A stretch of 10,400 nt of DNA from Pavlovales sp. CCMP2436 (GCA_026770615.1 MU631312.1:347139-357538); one strand, 5' to 3'; numbered from the stretch's first letter, positions 1 through 7,117 are shown. The notes: a model not told the origin generated them from the sequence alone. A program made the numbers and translations.

Positions 1-1
1 G

Positions 2-93
2 GCCGATAGCAGTGCGTACAACAGCTTTGCGAGGCAGCCCATCGGGCTGCCTCGCGAGCGGGCAGCGCGATCCGGCCGTTTCAGGATGGCGAA
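2..93 (+). repeat. Left terminal inverted repeat of a ~10.38-kb unit
   Basis: This 92-bp stretch is the reverse complement of 10294-10382. The only differences are a 3-bp indel (left has gggcagcgcg, right lacks three of these bases), the 3-base loop at 41-43, and the base just outside (position 1 against 10383). Similarity stops abruptly after position 93. Long near-identical TIRs separated by ~10.2 kb suggest a large DNA transposon, a non-autonomous derivative, or another inverted-repeat-bounded unit. Because the window begins at base 1, any target-site duplication on the left is not visible and the outer boundary rests on one mismatching base. No TIR superfamily signature was recognised. 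Confidence 0.85.
29..55. repeat. Perfect 12-bp hairpin inside the left TIR
   Basis: The arms 29-40 (gcgaggcagccc) and 44-55 (gggctgcctcgc) are exact reverse complements with the 3-nt loop atc at 41-43. A GC-rich perfect stem placed ~27 bp from the tip of a TIR could form a cruciform or single-strand hairpin, and might be a recognition structure for the element's enzyme. That role is inference. Confidence 0.85.
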
Positions 94-102
94 GAATTTA
101 TA

Positions 103-404
103 TACATTAATATATACTCTAAGCAACCAGCAGATCATCTCCCTAAACGCCCTTGCCCGGGCACACTACCAGAGATCCGTCGGCACGCGCGGTGGCGCTC
201 AAGCCAGCGCAGCCGACTAAGGCACGCAGCAGGCAATGGGCGACGCAGCTCTCAACATAATATATACTCTAAGCAACCAGCAGATCATCTCTCTAAACGC
301 CCTTGCCCGGGCACACTACCGGAGATCCATCGGCACGCGCGGTGGCGCCCAAGCCAGTGCAGCCGCTAAGGCACGCAGCAGGCAATGGGCGACGCAGCGC
401 TCAG
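103..404 (+). repeat. Two-copy tandem duplication, ~150-bp unit
   Basis: Two direct copies lie head to tail just inside the left TIR, for example tatatactct at 111 and 261 and ggcaatgggc at 232 and 381 (period 149-150 bp). They differ by scattered substitutions and one 1-bp indel. A third short echo of the AT-rich start (aatatatactct) occurs at 454-465. Open frames across the copies (such as 236-421) look like by-products of the duplication; no conserved domain is seen. There is no matching duplication inside the right TIR. Confidence 0.85.
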
Positions 405-469
405 ACCAGCACAACATTTAGAACAGTCAGACGCCAGCTTTAATCCCCATCATAAATATATACTCTATA

Positions 470-526
470 TAGCGGCTCAGCATGGTTGAACAGGCGTTGT
501 TCACTCACTGACTTGGTCGACGTCAG
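470..526 (+). repeat. Inner inverted repeat A, left arm
   Basis: These 57 bp match the reverse complement of 4183-4239 with about six substitutions (~90% identity), beginning tagcggct and ending gtcgacgtcag plus a few bases. The pair could be TIRs of a nested ~3.77-kb element inserted in the outer unit. Flanks are AT-rich on both sides (tatata), so a TA or 8-bp target duplication cannot be told apart from low complexity. An alternative is two separate insertions of a short repeat in opposite orientation. Confidence 0.75.
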
Positions 527-869
527 ACGTTAGTCCTGGCAGCAGGGATGGTGGTAAAGGTGAGGTTGGTGGTGGGTGGTGAACTCGTAGCGAGTGTCAC
601 AGGCTCCCCCCCCCCACACACACAACACTCGCGTCCGTTTTACATACTCCCCGCGTCAAAACGTTGCATGCATTGGGTACACACTACTAATGAAGGCCTT
701 CCTGACGTGACCCCTGCCAGCTGAACAATTAAGGCCCAGTCGCCTGGAACATGGGGCACATTCGACTAGCTGACAGGCACCCACTACTAGGAATCCTCTC
801 TAAATAGCGTTGTGCTTTTAAAAAAAATGGGCGCGAGCACACGAGCACGAGCGACCCTTTCAAACGGAG
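527..869. other. Non-coding stretch with C-run/CA microsatellite and repeat B
   Basis: No gene is seen. It holds a G-rich purine segment (540-590), a ten-base C run at 606-615 followed by a short CA repeat to ~627, and the first copy of repeat B (653-781). An A run precedes 829. Confidence 0.6.
653..781 (+). repeat. Dispersed repeat B, copy 1
   Basis: It matches the reverse complement of 4314-4432 over its whole length with small gaps. Shared blocks include gcattgggta, ggcccagtcgc and ggcacatt. The core (ggccttcc, gacgt, gccrgctgaa, gttagg-like) recurs at 3079-3137. No coding signature; identity is unknown. Its orientation and order relative to inverted repeat A (A then B on this side, B then A when the other side is read on its minus strand) argue that B is an independent dispersed element. 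Confidence 0.65.
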
Positions 870-1531
870 TTGACCAGAACCAGGACGGACGTACACATGC
901 TGGCTTTCCTCATACTCGCGCTCGTCGTCACAGCTCAGCCCATGGCGGGCCGCGTGAGCCTGGACTACATCAGCCGCGCGCTCCTCGCGCGCTGCTTGCT
1001 CTTCGTTAAGCGGGCGCGCGTGCTCGTCCGTTGGCGGCGCGTCCCCGCGGCTGGCCGCGCATGCCCGGATGGCAGCGCTGGCTCCGCATGCCCGGATGAC
1101 CGCACGGTTCGCTCTCTCTTCGCGCGCGTCATGATCCTCGCTAAGCGGGCGCGCGCGAGGCGTCGACGCGCCATCCACGATGCTGAGCTGTGCTCGCTCT
1201 AAGCTCTGAGCCCGCAACTAGTGCAGGAGGTGAAGGCTTATTGGCGCGATGCACCCGGCCGCGTCGACCCAGAACTGGCGCAGCATGCTGCGGCGAGGCT
1301 CGCAAACTGAGCTGCGGCGAGGTTCGAGCAGCTGTTGACAACGCTTCTCAGAAGGCCGGTGGAGGCGAGCCCCGACGACGAGCTTCACGGTCAGCGGGCA
1401 GCGCTGGCTGTGTGTGGAGCCAGTCCGGAGGCTCGGCATCCGGACTGGGGCCAGGCTCACCAAGGTGTCGGCAGCGGAGAAGCTCGCCACCACGCTTCAC
1501 GCACGTCTTGATGCCGCGTCTAATGCCTTGA
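870..1531 (+). pseudogene. Possible decayed GC-rich coding remnant, unrecognised
   Basis: One + frame stays open from 870 to a TAA at 1200-1202. It then continues in the same frame, with one internal TGA near 1310, to a TGA near 1509. The part after the TAA has protein-like composition (segments such as QLVQEVKAYWRDAPGR and AAARFEQLLTTLLRRP look helical and amphipathic). The first part begins with a hydrophobic run (MLAFLILALVVTAQP) followed by Arg/Ala-rich sequence. A sub-repeat is present: the taagcgggcgcgcg block recurs at 1007 and 1142, period 135 bp. The minus strand is also open from 1493 to 729 with a single TAG, as expected for GC-rich DNA, so strand and reality are uncertain. No domain recognised. 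Confidence 0.25.
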
Positions 1532-1659
1532 TGCCGCGTCTAATCCCGGACTGGGCGCGCCTTTAGATTTTGAAAATGCCCTTACAGGCGAACTGGCTGG
1601 TATTATTACACTTTTGAACAAAAGTGATGCGTGAAGGATGTACATTGTGTGTACTGTAT

Positions 1660-1980
1660 CCTTCGAATCTGATGAGATGTACACAACGCATGCAACTGAC
1701 AAAATAGCCCAATGGCAATATAATGAACCCAGACATATATTCTGATTCGAACGCTGACGTCTGATGACTGTCGGTCTGTCCCGCCAGACACACAAAAAGC
1801 CGGAATACACGTGTACTGGCTGGCCATGACCGGAGCTGGAGCCATCCTTCGAATCTAATGAGATGTAACGGACAGTGACAAAAGGGCCCAATGGCAATAT
1901 ATTGACCCCGTACGATACGGCATACATACTGATTCGAACGCTTACGTCTGATGACTGTCGGTCTGTCTTGAAATACACAC
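1660..1980 (+). repeat. Two-copy tandem repeat, ~187-bp unit
   Basis: Shared blocks recur at a spacing of 186-187 bp: ccttcgaatct at 1660 and 1846, and a longer block beginning ttcgaacgct at 1746 and 1933 that runs into gtctgatgactgtcggtctg. Copy 2 has lost or diverged in the middle. The minus-strand open frames here (1520-1982) simply follow the repeat, with repeated peptide blocks and no recognisable domain, so they are not called as genes. Confidence 0.8.
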
Positions 1981-2028
1981 ATTTTTTGGGGCCTGATGAT
2001 GCAACTTGCAGGGCAGTCAGAAGACCGT

Positions 2029-2088
2029 CAGACGCCAGCTTGAACCCCTATCAATAATATTCCTGATAGGATTTCAAGCTGGCGTCTG
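2029..2088. repeat. Perfect foldback / cruciform-capable inverted repeat
   Basis: The arms 2029-2044 (cagacgccagcttgaa) and 2073-2088 are exact reverse complements of 16 bp. An inner stem, cctatca (2047-2053) with tgatagg (2064-2070), stacks below them, leaving a ~10-nt AT-rich loop. The same 16-bp motif with one change occurs at about 429-444. Degraded relatives occur in the minus orientation within the 187-bp units. It may be a miniature palindromic element or the fused ends of one. Confidence 0.85.
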
Positions 2089-2092
2089 GAAG

Positions 2093-2321
2093 TTGTACAC
2101 TGCAACTGCAATATCTGTGACCAATATAACAACTATATCGTCAGCATGGTAAAAACTTTGTGTAATTATTGTATGTATCAGCAGCAATACATCACTATTA
2201 ATGCATCGTACAACCGGGGAGTACTTACATTAGCCATGTTCGGATTCCACTGCCCCCTTTACAGGCTTAGGCCTCATCAGATGCTGTTTAAAATTACCTC
2301 CTCCATGGATCACGAAATACT
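2093..2321. other. AT-rich intergenic spacer
   Basis: AT-rich DNA between the foldback and the iteron array. Frames are short and broken and nothing coding or repetitive was recognised. Confidence 0.5.
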
Positions 2322-2505
2322 GGGATGTGTACGCAAGACAGTCTGACTGGGATGTCTACACTACTTCCGAGGTGTGCACACAAAGACCCAAGCGGGGTGT
2401 TTACACTTACTTGCGGGATGTGTACGCAATGAAGACCTGATCGGGGTGTATACACTACTTCCGCCCCGGGGTGTGCACACAAAGACCAAAGCGAGGTGTT
2501 TACAC
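2322..2505 (+). repeat. Array of eight iteron-like quasi-palindromes
   Basis: Two ~93-bp direct units (gggatgtgtacgcaa at 2322 and 2415) each contain four 13-bp motifs of the form GRGRTGTNNACRC. They start at 2322, 2349, 2369, 2394, 2415, 2443, 2468 and 2493, a spacing of 20-28 bp or about two to two and a half helical turns. Several cores are perfect 10-bp palindromes (gtgtatacac at 2446, gtgtgcacac at 2372 and 2471). Regular spacing of palindromic motifs is typical of multi-site protein binding, such as subterminal transposase sites, initiator iterons or enhancer arrays. A plain minisatellite is the null explanation. Overlapping minus-strand frames (2294-2566) merely translate the repeat. 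Confidence 0.75.
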
Positions 2506-2941
2506 TTGATTGCAACTGAATCGCTAGTATTGAGTAATCGCGTAAATAAATCAGAAATAAACACATAATATAATGAAAAAGTGATGTGTTATTTGAAGTT
2601 TTGAGAACCCAGCCGTTTACGCCGCGGGGACTCGGATCCTAGCCGCGCCGTGCCCGGAGGTGAGGCCGAGGGGCTGTGGTTTATGTTTAAATGTAAAAAA
2701 TAATCTTTTTTTTACCGGCCAAATTCAATATTTATCACTGGCCGAATTCTATAATTTTTTTCGAAGAATATATGCCTTGTTATATTCAGCCTGTTTTTTA
2801 CGGTTGAGTTGGCCTCGTGTTTACAGGGGTTGCTCCCCGAGCTCGCCGTGTCAACTTTGAGGCGCGCAGATACGGCCGTCGCGCCCTCATTCGCCTGGGA
2901 CGGGGGGCGATCAGGCGGGTCTTCGGAGGAGAATGGTATAT

Positions 2942-3039
2942 GGCTCGCCCATGAGGCGCACGCTGGCTTTCCGCCCCCCTGAAGGCCCGGGGAAAAGGGA
3001 GAAGGCCCTAGGAGCCATCGCGCGCCCCATAGGCGAGCC
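2942..3039. repeat. Long imperfect hairpin inside the foldback element
   Basis: The 18-bp arms 2942-2959 and 3022-3039 pair at 16 positions as DNA. Read as minus-strand RNA, the two remaining positions are G-U pairs, so all 18 could pair. Further short complementary blocks (tggct/agcca and others) lie inside. A structured minus-strand RNA is possible but unproven. Confidence 0.5.
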
Positions 3040-3078
3040 GTGTACTCCCCCTGGCCATAAGTCCGGTCCCTCGAAGTT

Positions 3079-3137
3079 TACTCGCTATGAATAGGGGCCT
3101 TCCCGACGTCCCCGCCGGCTGAAAAGTTAGGACCGTC
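3079..3137 (+). repeat. Dispersed repeat B, partial copy 2
   Basis: About 59 bp resembling 679-745 (ggccttcc, gacgt, gccggctgaa, agttagga). It runs directly into the right arm of the 2588-3230 foldback element, which suggests one of them inserted at the edge of the other. Confidence 0.5.
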
Positions 3138-3313
3138 CACAACCCAGCGGCCTTAACTCCGGGCGCGGCGCAGCTGAGATCCGAGTCTCCGCGGCGTAGA
3201 CGGCCGGGTTCTCAAAAGTTGGAAAACAACACCATGTTGTGTGCATGTGCGTTTTTCCTTCCGCCATCGTAGCCCCGCTACTCCCTGTGCTGCGCGAGCG
3301 TGCACCTGCAACT

Positions 3314-3333
3314 GCGCCCCCCGAGGGGGGCGC
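3314..3333. repeat. GC-only 20-bp near-perfect palindrome
   Basis: gcgcccccc (3314-3322) and ggggggcgc (3325-3333) are exact reverse complements around a 2-base centre. Very stable if extruded. Function unknown. Confidence 0.7.
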
Positions 3334-3419
3334 TGCCTGGCTCGCCACTATGATGTTGCTCTTCGCCACCATGCCATTGCTTCTGTCACGTGCTGTGACG
3401 GGCGCTGTTTCGCGCGGTG

Positions 3420-4068
3420 GCGAGCAGCAGGCAAAGACGCCGCTCAAGGCTACCAAGGCTACGACATCGATGCTATTTCCTGCGGCCACCGCAGTGTGCG
3501 CGCTCGCAGCGGCGCGATGCTGTCCACTCGAGGTACTCGCTACAGGGGATCGCGGGCAATAGGAACGGCACTTTTTGAGGCTGAGGCTGAGTTTCTTAGC
3601 AAATTATATACAAACTATGCTTAACTTTGCTTAAATTACATACAAACAATGCAAAAAAAAGAGTCTCAGTTTCTTAACACGACGGTTTCTTATTGCCCGC
3701 GATCCCCTGTAGCACCTATCGACCACCCGTCTCGCTCGGGTCCTCAAGTGAATGTACGTCGCGCGCTGCAGTGGGCGCTGCTGCGCGCGGCGGCGGGCCG
3801 CATGCGGAGACGCTGCTCAAGGCTACCAAGGCTACGACAACGATGCTGCGTCCTGCGGCCGCTGCAGTGTGCGCGCTCGCAGCGTCGCGATGCTGTCCAC
3901 TTGAGGTACTCGCTGGCACCTCTCGACCACCCGTCTCGCTCGGGTTCTCAAGTGGATGTGCGTCGCGCGCTTGCTGAGGGCGTTGCTGCGCGCGGCGGCG
4001 GGCCGCACGCGGAGACGCCGCTCAAGGCTACCAAGGCTACGAAGACGATGCTGGTCCCTGCGGCAGGG
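3420..4068 (+). repeat. Satellite of ~203-bp units, about three copies, interrupted by a MITE
   Basis: The block ctcaaggctaccaaggctac starts at 3443, 3816 and 4021. The last two are 205 bp apart. The first two are 373 bp apart, which becomes about 204 once the MITE and its duplicated TA are removed. Other shared blocks are gcagtgtgcgcgctcgcag and ctcgaccacccgtctcgctc. The + strand translates as a repeated LKATKAT...AAxAVCALAA pattern, but the frame changes between units 2 and 3. Substitutions between units are not confined to third positions, so coding is doubtful. Confidence 0.85.
3543..3709. mobile_element. MITE copy 1 (167 bp), TA target duplication
   Basis: It begins CAGGGGATCGCGGGCAATA and ends with the exact reverse complement. 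TIRs are 19 bp perfect, extending imperfectly inward. TA flanks it at 3541-3542 and 3710-3711. The neighbouring satellite unit supplies a related empty site: cgcTGgcacc at 3911-3920, against cgcTA / TAgcacc around the MITE. The interior is AT-rich and non-coding, with caaatt and cttaaatt blocks. The TA duplication would fit a Tc1/mariner-type or other TA-targeting transposase; the family is not identified. Confidence 0.9.
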
Positions 4069-4182
4069 CTACGGCGGCCGAGGCGCGGCCGAGGCGGGGC
4101 GTGGGGGCCGGGGCGCACACACTCACACCCTTTGGTTTGAGTGCTGGTGCATGAGGGTTTGGGACGATCGCTCGACCTCAGC
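4069..4182. other. GC-rich then CA-rich spacer
   Basis: A GGC/GCG-rich run to ~4110 is followed by an acacactcacaccc segment. No gene recognised. Confidence 0.5.
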
Positions 4183-4239
4183 CTGACGTCGACCAAGCCA
4201 GTGACTGAACAACACCTGTTGAACCATGCTAAGCCGCTA
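4183..4239 (-). repeat. Inner inverted repeat A, right arm
   Basis: Reverse-complement partner of 470-526, ending agccgcta at 4232-4239, followed at once by a TA-rich tetranucleotide run (4240-4266). The arms enclose the iteron array, foldback element and satellite. Confidence 0.75.
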
Positions 4240-4266
4240 ATATATATGTATGTATGTATTTATTTA
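4240..4266. repeat. TA/TGTA microsatellite
   Basis: tatatatgtatgtatgtatt-type run directly abutting the tip of inverted repeat A's right arm. It obscures any target-site duplication there. Confidence 0.7.
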
Positions 4267-4313
4267 CGTGAGCACTCAGCAGTCATGTTTTATTCTTAGT
4301 TGGCGCTTATTAA

Positions 4314-4432
4314 CTAGCAAAATGTGCCTCAGGTTCCATGCGACTGGGCCCTAACGTTTCAGCCGGCAGGGACGCCGGTAAGGCATACATTCGCAGTGTG
4401 TATATTTACCCAATGCACCCAACGTTATTGCG
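4314..4432 (-). repeat. Dispersed repeat B, copy 3 (inverted)
   Basis: Reverse-complement copy of 653-781, estimated ~75-80% identity by eye with several small gaps. It lies just outside inverted repeat A's right arm. Confidence 0.65.
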
Positions 4433-4440
4433 CGAGTCAA

Positions 4441-4892
4441 AGCTGTTAAGCTACTTATTTTTAAATAATCAACTGACTTGACAAAAGTTATTAATGTTTG
4501 AGAGCTCAGCCCTGGTGCTTCGTCGCCGGGCCTAGCTGGGCTGCGCCCGTGAGTAGAGATCTGATCCGATTGACCAGAAGATGGTAAGCGACCACGAGAA
4601 ATGTGCCATTTTCGTTATTGCTGCAGGAGAGTAATTGTTAGTTATTAACTACCCGTGAGGTGAACTGTGGTGTTAGGCCGCCCCTGGGCTGGGGTAGCCT
4701 GGGGCACGGGGCCTGACGGTGATACCCGGGGTAGGGCACACCTCGAGGGCAGACACAAAAAGGTGATAATATTATAGCTTCCCCCGTGCGCGGGCCACTG
4801 AACCGAGCACATCAGTCCGACACCCAGCCCTGGCCGGTTGCGGTTCCATCCGGCGCGACTCTCATTCATTGTCCAGACTGCATTTGGGGGCG
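4441..4892. promoter_or_regulatory. Upstream region of the 59-aa gene, with TATA-like stretch
   Basis: No coding frame stands out between repeat B copy 3 and the start at 4893. An AT-rich gataatattata stretch at 4765-4776, flanked by GC-rich DNA, lies ~120 bp upstream of the ATG and could be a TATA-type core promoter element. The segment 4680-4745 is rich in ggggcc-like words. Assignment is inferred from position only. Confidence 0.3.
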
Positions 4893-5072
4893 ATGCCGGC
4901 TTTCACCACCGTCATCACTAACTTTGCCTTCGGCATCGTGGTGGGCGCGTCCGGTGTGGCTGCCAGCACGCTGATGACGCGCGGGGCGCAGTTCTCGGGC
5001 AAGCAGGCTTTACAGGCCGGTTGCTTTATGGGCGTCATGTTTGGCGTGTCGACGTTCGTGCGAGAGCGCTGA
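4893..5072 (+). CDS. Small two-helix glycine-rich membrane protein (59 aa), unknown function
   Basis: Intact frame with ATG at 4893 and TGA at 5070-5072. An upstream in-frame ATG at 4869 would add eight residues, but the 4893 start is preferred: it has a purine at -3 and gives a compact protein. Helix 1 covers about residues 7-29 (core FAFGIVVGASGVAAS). A short polar loop follows (RGAQFSGKQALQ), then helix 2 at about residues 42-56 (GCFMGVMFGVSTF), ending in charged RER. Both helices carry small-residue GxxxG-like spacing, as in packed inner-membrane hairpins. Third codon positions are mostly G/C (gtg, ggc, acg, ctg), unlike the repeats around it. The two-helix layout and a GKxxxQxG stretch faintly recall mitochondrial ROMO1-type proteins, but this is by eye and unverified. 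It may also be a last exon of a longer spliced gene. No neighbouring genes help with function. Confidence 0.5.
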   Translation: MPAFTTVITNFAFGIVVGASGVAASTLMTRGAQFSGKQALQAGCFMGVMFGVSTFVRER

Positions 5073-5476
5073 CGCGTCGATTAGATGGGGGTCTGCACGC
5101 GCAACAGCTGCACCGTTGCCTCGCATCTGCATCGAACAAGTTGAATGGTGGCGGGCTCCGTGGAGGGGCTGGCGGCGGTGATGGCCGTGGGCTGGGCGGC
5201 GGGCTATCACCCTCCCCCCTACCCGCAAGTCGCTGCAACCCGTGTAACAGACGGCACGGTAGACCTCTTGGCGTGAGTTCACCTGCGGATGAGCTCTAAC
5301 GTGACCGTCTCCTTTTCGCTGCCCGCGGTGCACCATTCAGATCCCAGCTGGCGAAGTGCCATCAGGACGCAGCTTTTTGCTGCTGTATGCCAGGCGTGCC
5401 CTGGGACGTTTGCCGTAAGCTGTAGGCGTAGTGTTGGGCCGTGGGTTGCTCTGGCTACTGTAACTTACAAATAGCT
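5073..5476 (+). terminator. Likely 3-prime UTR with TGTAA polyadenylation signals
   Basis: Downstream of the 59-aa frame, TGTAA occurs at 5243-5247 and 5459-5463. TGTAA is the volvocalean polyadenylation signal, so transcript ends ~10-20 nt after either are plausible, giving a UTR of ~185 or ~400 nt. Chance occurrence of a pentamer is not excluded. Frames overlapping here on both strands are short, Gly/Pro-rich shadows. Confidence 0.4.
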
Positions 5477-6248
5477 TAGTATTCACTGTTGGCGTCTACC
5501 TACTGAGCGGTAAGCCGACGCTTCCATCGGACAGCTGCCAGCTGCCCGTTGAGCAGCAGCCGTAGGGTGGCACTGAATGAGATCGCGCTGGATATAACTT
5601 GTTCTGTGAGTGGCACGTTTCGCTGTGCGCTTTTGAGCGCCGTTTTTCTGCGGTTGCAGCACTGCCGCTTTGCGCGCACTCTGCATGCCGCTCTCATTGC
5701 GCGCCCCAGCGCGAGCGGTGGGTGGGAGGCGTTGAACTTCGGCCAGCGCTCTCGGCGCCACCGCTCCCATCACGAGGTGCGATCAACCTCGTGACTTGGG
5801 AAGTATTCCGATTTTCTGTTCGCAAACAGTTGATTTTAGTCTGTACCGGACTAGTGTATTTGCTAGGCCCTCCGATTCCCATAATATCGTAATAGGCTCT
5901 CGAGTGTGTAAGTTTCTAGTTAAATGTCCGTCCCCGGGAGGATCTCACTGGATTTAAGTGTTGAAAAACACTCAGATCCAAGGATCCATCCCGAGCACAC
6001 GGATACCATCCCCACCGCTGATCAGTTCAGCCACACGACAATCGACGACTGACGACTCTCGACTGGCGCGCTGACCGACCTCCACTGCTCTCCCTCGCGT
6101 CGTCTGAAAATGCAGCACCGTCTGCGAGCGCGGACCACCTTCGCGCATCCCAAACATTACTTCCTCGCTAGCCTGGCTCGCATATGTTAAGATCTTTTCC
6201 CCGGGGGGCAAAACCCACAAATATGCGCGGCTTATTTGCTGGCCCATT
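5477..6248. other. Intergenic region, nothing recognised
   Basis: Overlapping short frames on both strands (5483-5892) have no domain or convincing composition. A small hairpin agtgttgaaaaacact lies at about 5958-5973, within a larger gatct/agatc frame. The part next to 6249 may be the 3-prime UTR of the minus-strand retrotransposon; no poly(A) tract or clear 3-prime boundary was found. Confidence 0.45.
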
Positions 6249-6252
6249 CTAT

Positions 6253-6275
6253 CCCACCCCCTTGACGGGGGTGGG
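6253..6275. repeat. 9-bp GC hairpin at the end of the minus-strand frame
   Basis: cccaccccc (6253-6261) and gggggtggg (6267-6275) are exact complements around ttgac. It sits 2 bp inside the minus-strand stop codon. It could be a 3-prime RNA structure of the element; no U-run or other terminator feature supports more. Confidence 0.6.
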
Positions 6276-6789
6276 CCTCGGGCGCATGACTTTGGGTTGC
6301 GGGGTGTGGCGGGCTTGCTGGCTCATGTTTGCGTTTTGAAGACTTTGAGCTTGCTGGCTCGTGTTTGGCTTTAGGTTTTTTGTCGCCCGAGTGGTATGAC
6401 AGCGTGAGTGACTGGCCGGTTTCAAGGGCCCGTTGGTTGCTGAGCGCAGTGTGAGTGAGTGGTGCATGAATATGATGGACTTGTCATGGATCAGTGCATG
6501 CATGCGTGACGGGCCTGCTGCGGATTCGTGGTTTATGGCGGGACTGGCTAGTCCTGTTTTGGGTTCGGTGGGACTGGCTGCTCCTGGTAGCAATAAGGTT
6601 TTGGTTCAAGACGGTCTCTGGTTGCGTTTTTCCACGTTTGATGCGCGTAAGCGTTGCTGGCCTTGGCTGGGCCTGAGGGTGGGCTTCGGCTGCATGGAGG
6701 GTATGGTCGGGTTTACACCTGTTAATGAATCTTCATTATTCGTAGGTTGGTTGCGCATCAGGCTTCTTTGTTTGGCAGGGGTGGTCAGT

Positions 6790-7115
6790 GCACTGGTGTC
6801 CGTCGGAGGTATGGGCTCTTGCTGTATAGATGGTATGGCCGTTGGGGATATGGGCTCATACTGAGCGATGCCGTCCGTTGGGGATATGGGCTCATACCGC
6901 AGAAATGGTATAGCCGCTGGTGCCTCGTTTTGGGCGATGCAGTCCGTTAGGGGTATGGGCTCATACTGTATAAGTGGTATGGCCACTGGTGCTTCGTTTT
7001 GGATGATGCTGTCTGTTGGGGGTATGGGCTCATACTGCATAAGAGGTAGGGCTGATGGTTCCCTTGTTTTGAGCGATGCTGTCCGTTGGGGGTATGGGCT
7101 CGTATTAGTATAGGT
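6790..7115 (-). repeat. Minisatellite, 69-bp unit, in frame on the minus strand
   Basis: The + strand word gRtatgggctc begins at 6808, 6847, 6883, 6952, 7021 and 7090. Spacings are 39, 36, 69, 69 and 69 bp, so full units are 23 codons and there are two half-length units at the low-coordinate end. The 3n length keeps the peptide repeat in phase. Confidence 0.85.
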
Positions 7116-7117
7116 GG

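Larger units (their letters stand above)
2588..3230. mobile_element. ~640-bp foldback (MITE-like) element with ~95-bp inverted arms
   Basis: 2588-2683 and 3133-3230 are inverted copies, roughly 80-85% identical by eye. Both contain gagaaccc, then ccgt, tacgccgcgg, actcggat, gcgcc and gcccgga blocks at matching spacing. No open frame of note lies between them; the interior is AT-rich at 2690-2800 and GC-rich after 2860. Long arms and a non-coding interior suit a foldback or non-autonomous TIR element. Clear target duplications were not found. Confidence 0.65.

Noticed and set aside
729..1217. 162-codon minus-strand frame with a repeated ARPLxE..AREERA block
   Set aside because: No ATG (starts at TTG), Arg/Ala bias from GC-rich DNA, repeat explained by the 135-bp DNA repeat; kept only as an alternative to the + frame.
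1655..1675. tRNA T-loop-like ttcgaatc
   Set aside because: No cloverleaf can be built around it; it is part of the 187-bp repeat.
1520..1982. 139- and 152-codon minus-strand frames
   Set aside because: They translate the two-copy 187-bp repeat in two frames; repeated peptide blocks reflect DNA duplication, no domain.
2322..2505. CRISPR array
   Set aside because: Repeats are short, diverged and spaced by near-repeated rather than unique sequence, in a eukaryote-like context.
2294..2566. 90-codon minus-strand frame with VCTP/CVHIP repeats
   Set aside because: Direct translation of the iteron array; both minus frames are open only because of the repeat.
3239..4140. + strand frames with LKATKAT...AVCALAA repeats
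   Set aside because: Frame changes between satellite units, the MITE interrupts it, and differences between units are not biased to silent positions.
6253..6275. Helitron 3-prime hairpin
   Set aside because: No CTRR end follows the hairpin on either strand and no TC start or Rep/helicase coding was seen.
6433..6864. 143-codon + strand frame rich in Gly, Met and Trp
   Set aside because: It is the complement of the minus-strand Pro-rich tail. The minus frame is longer and joins a recognisable domain region.
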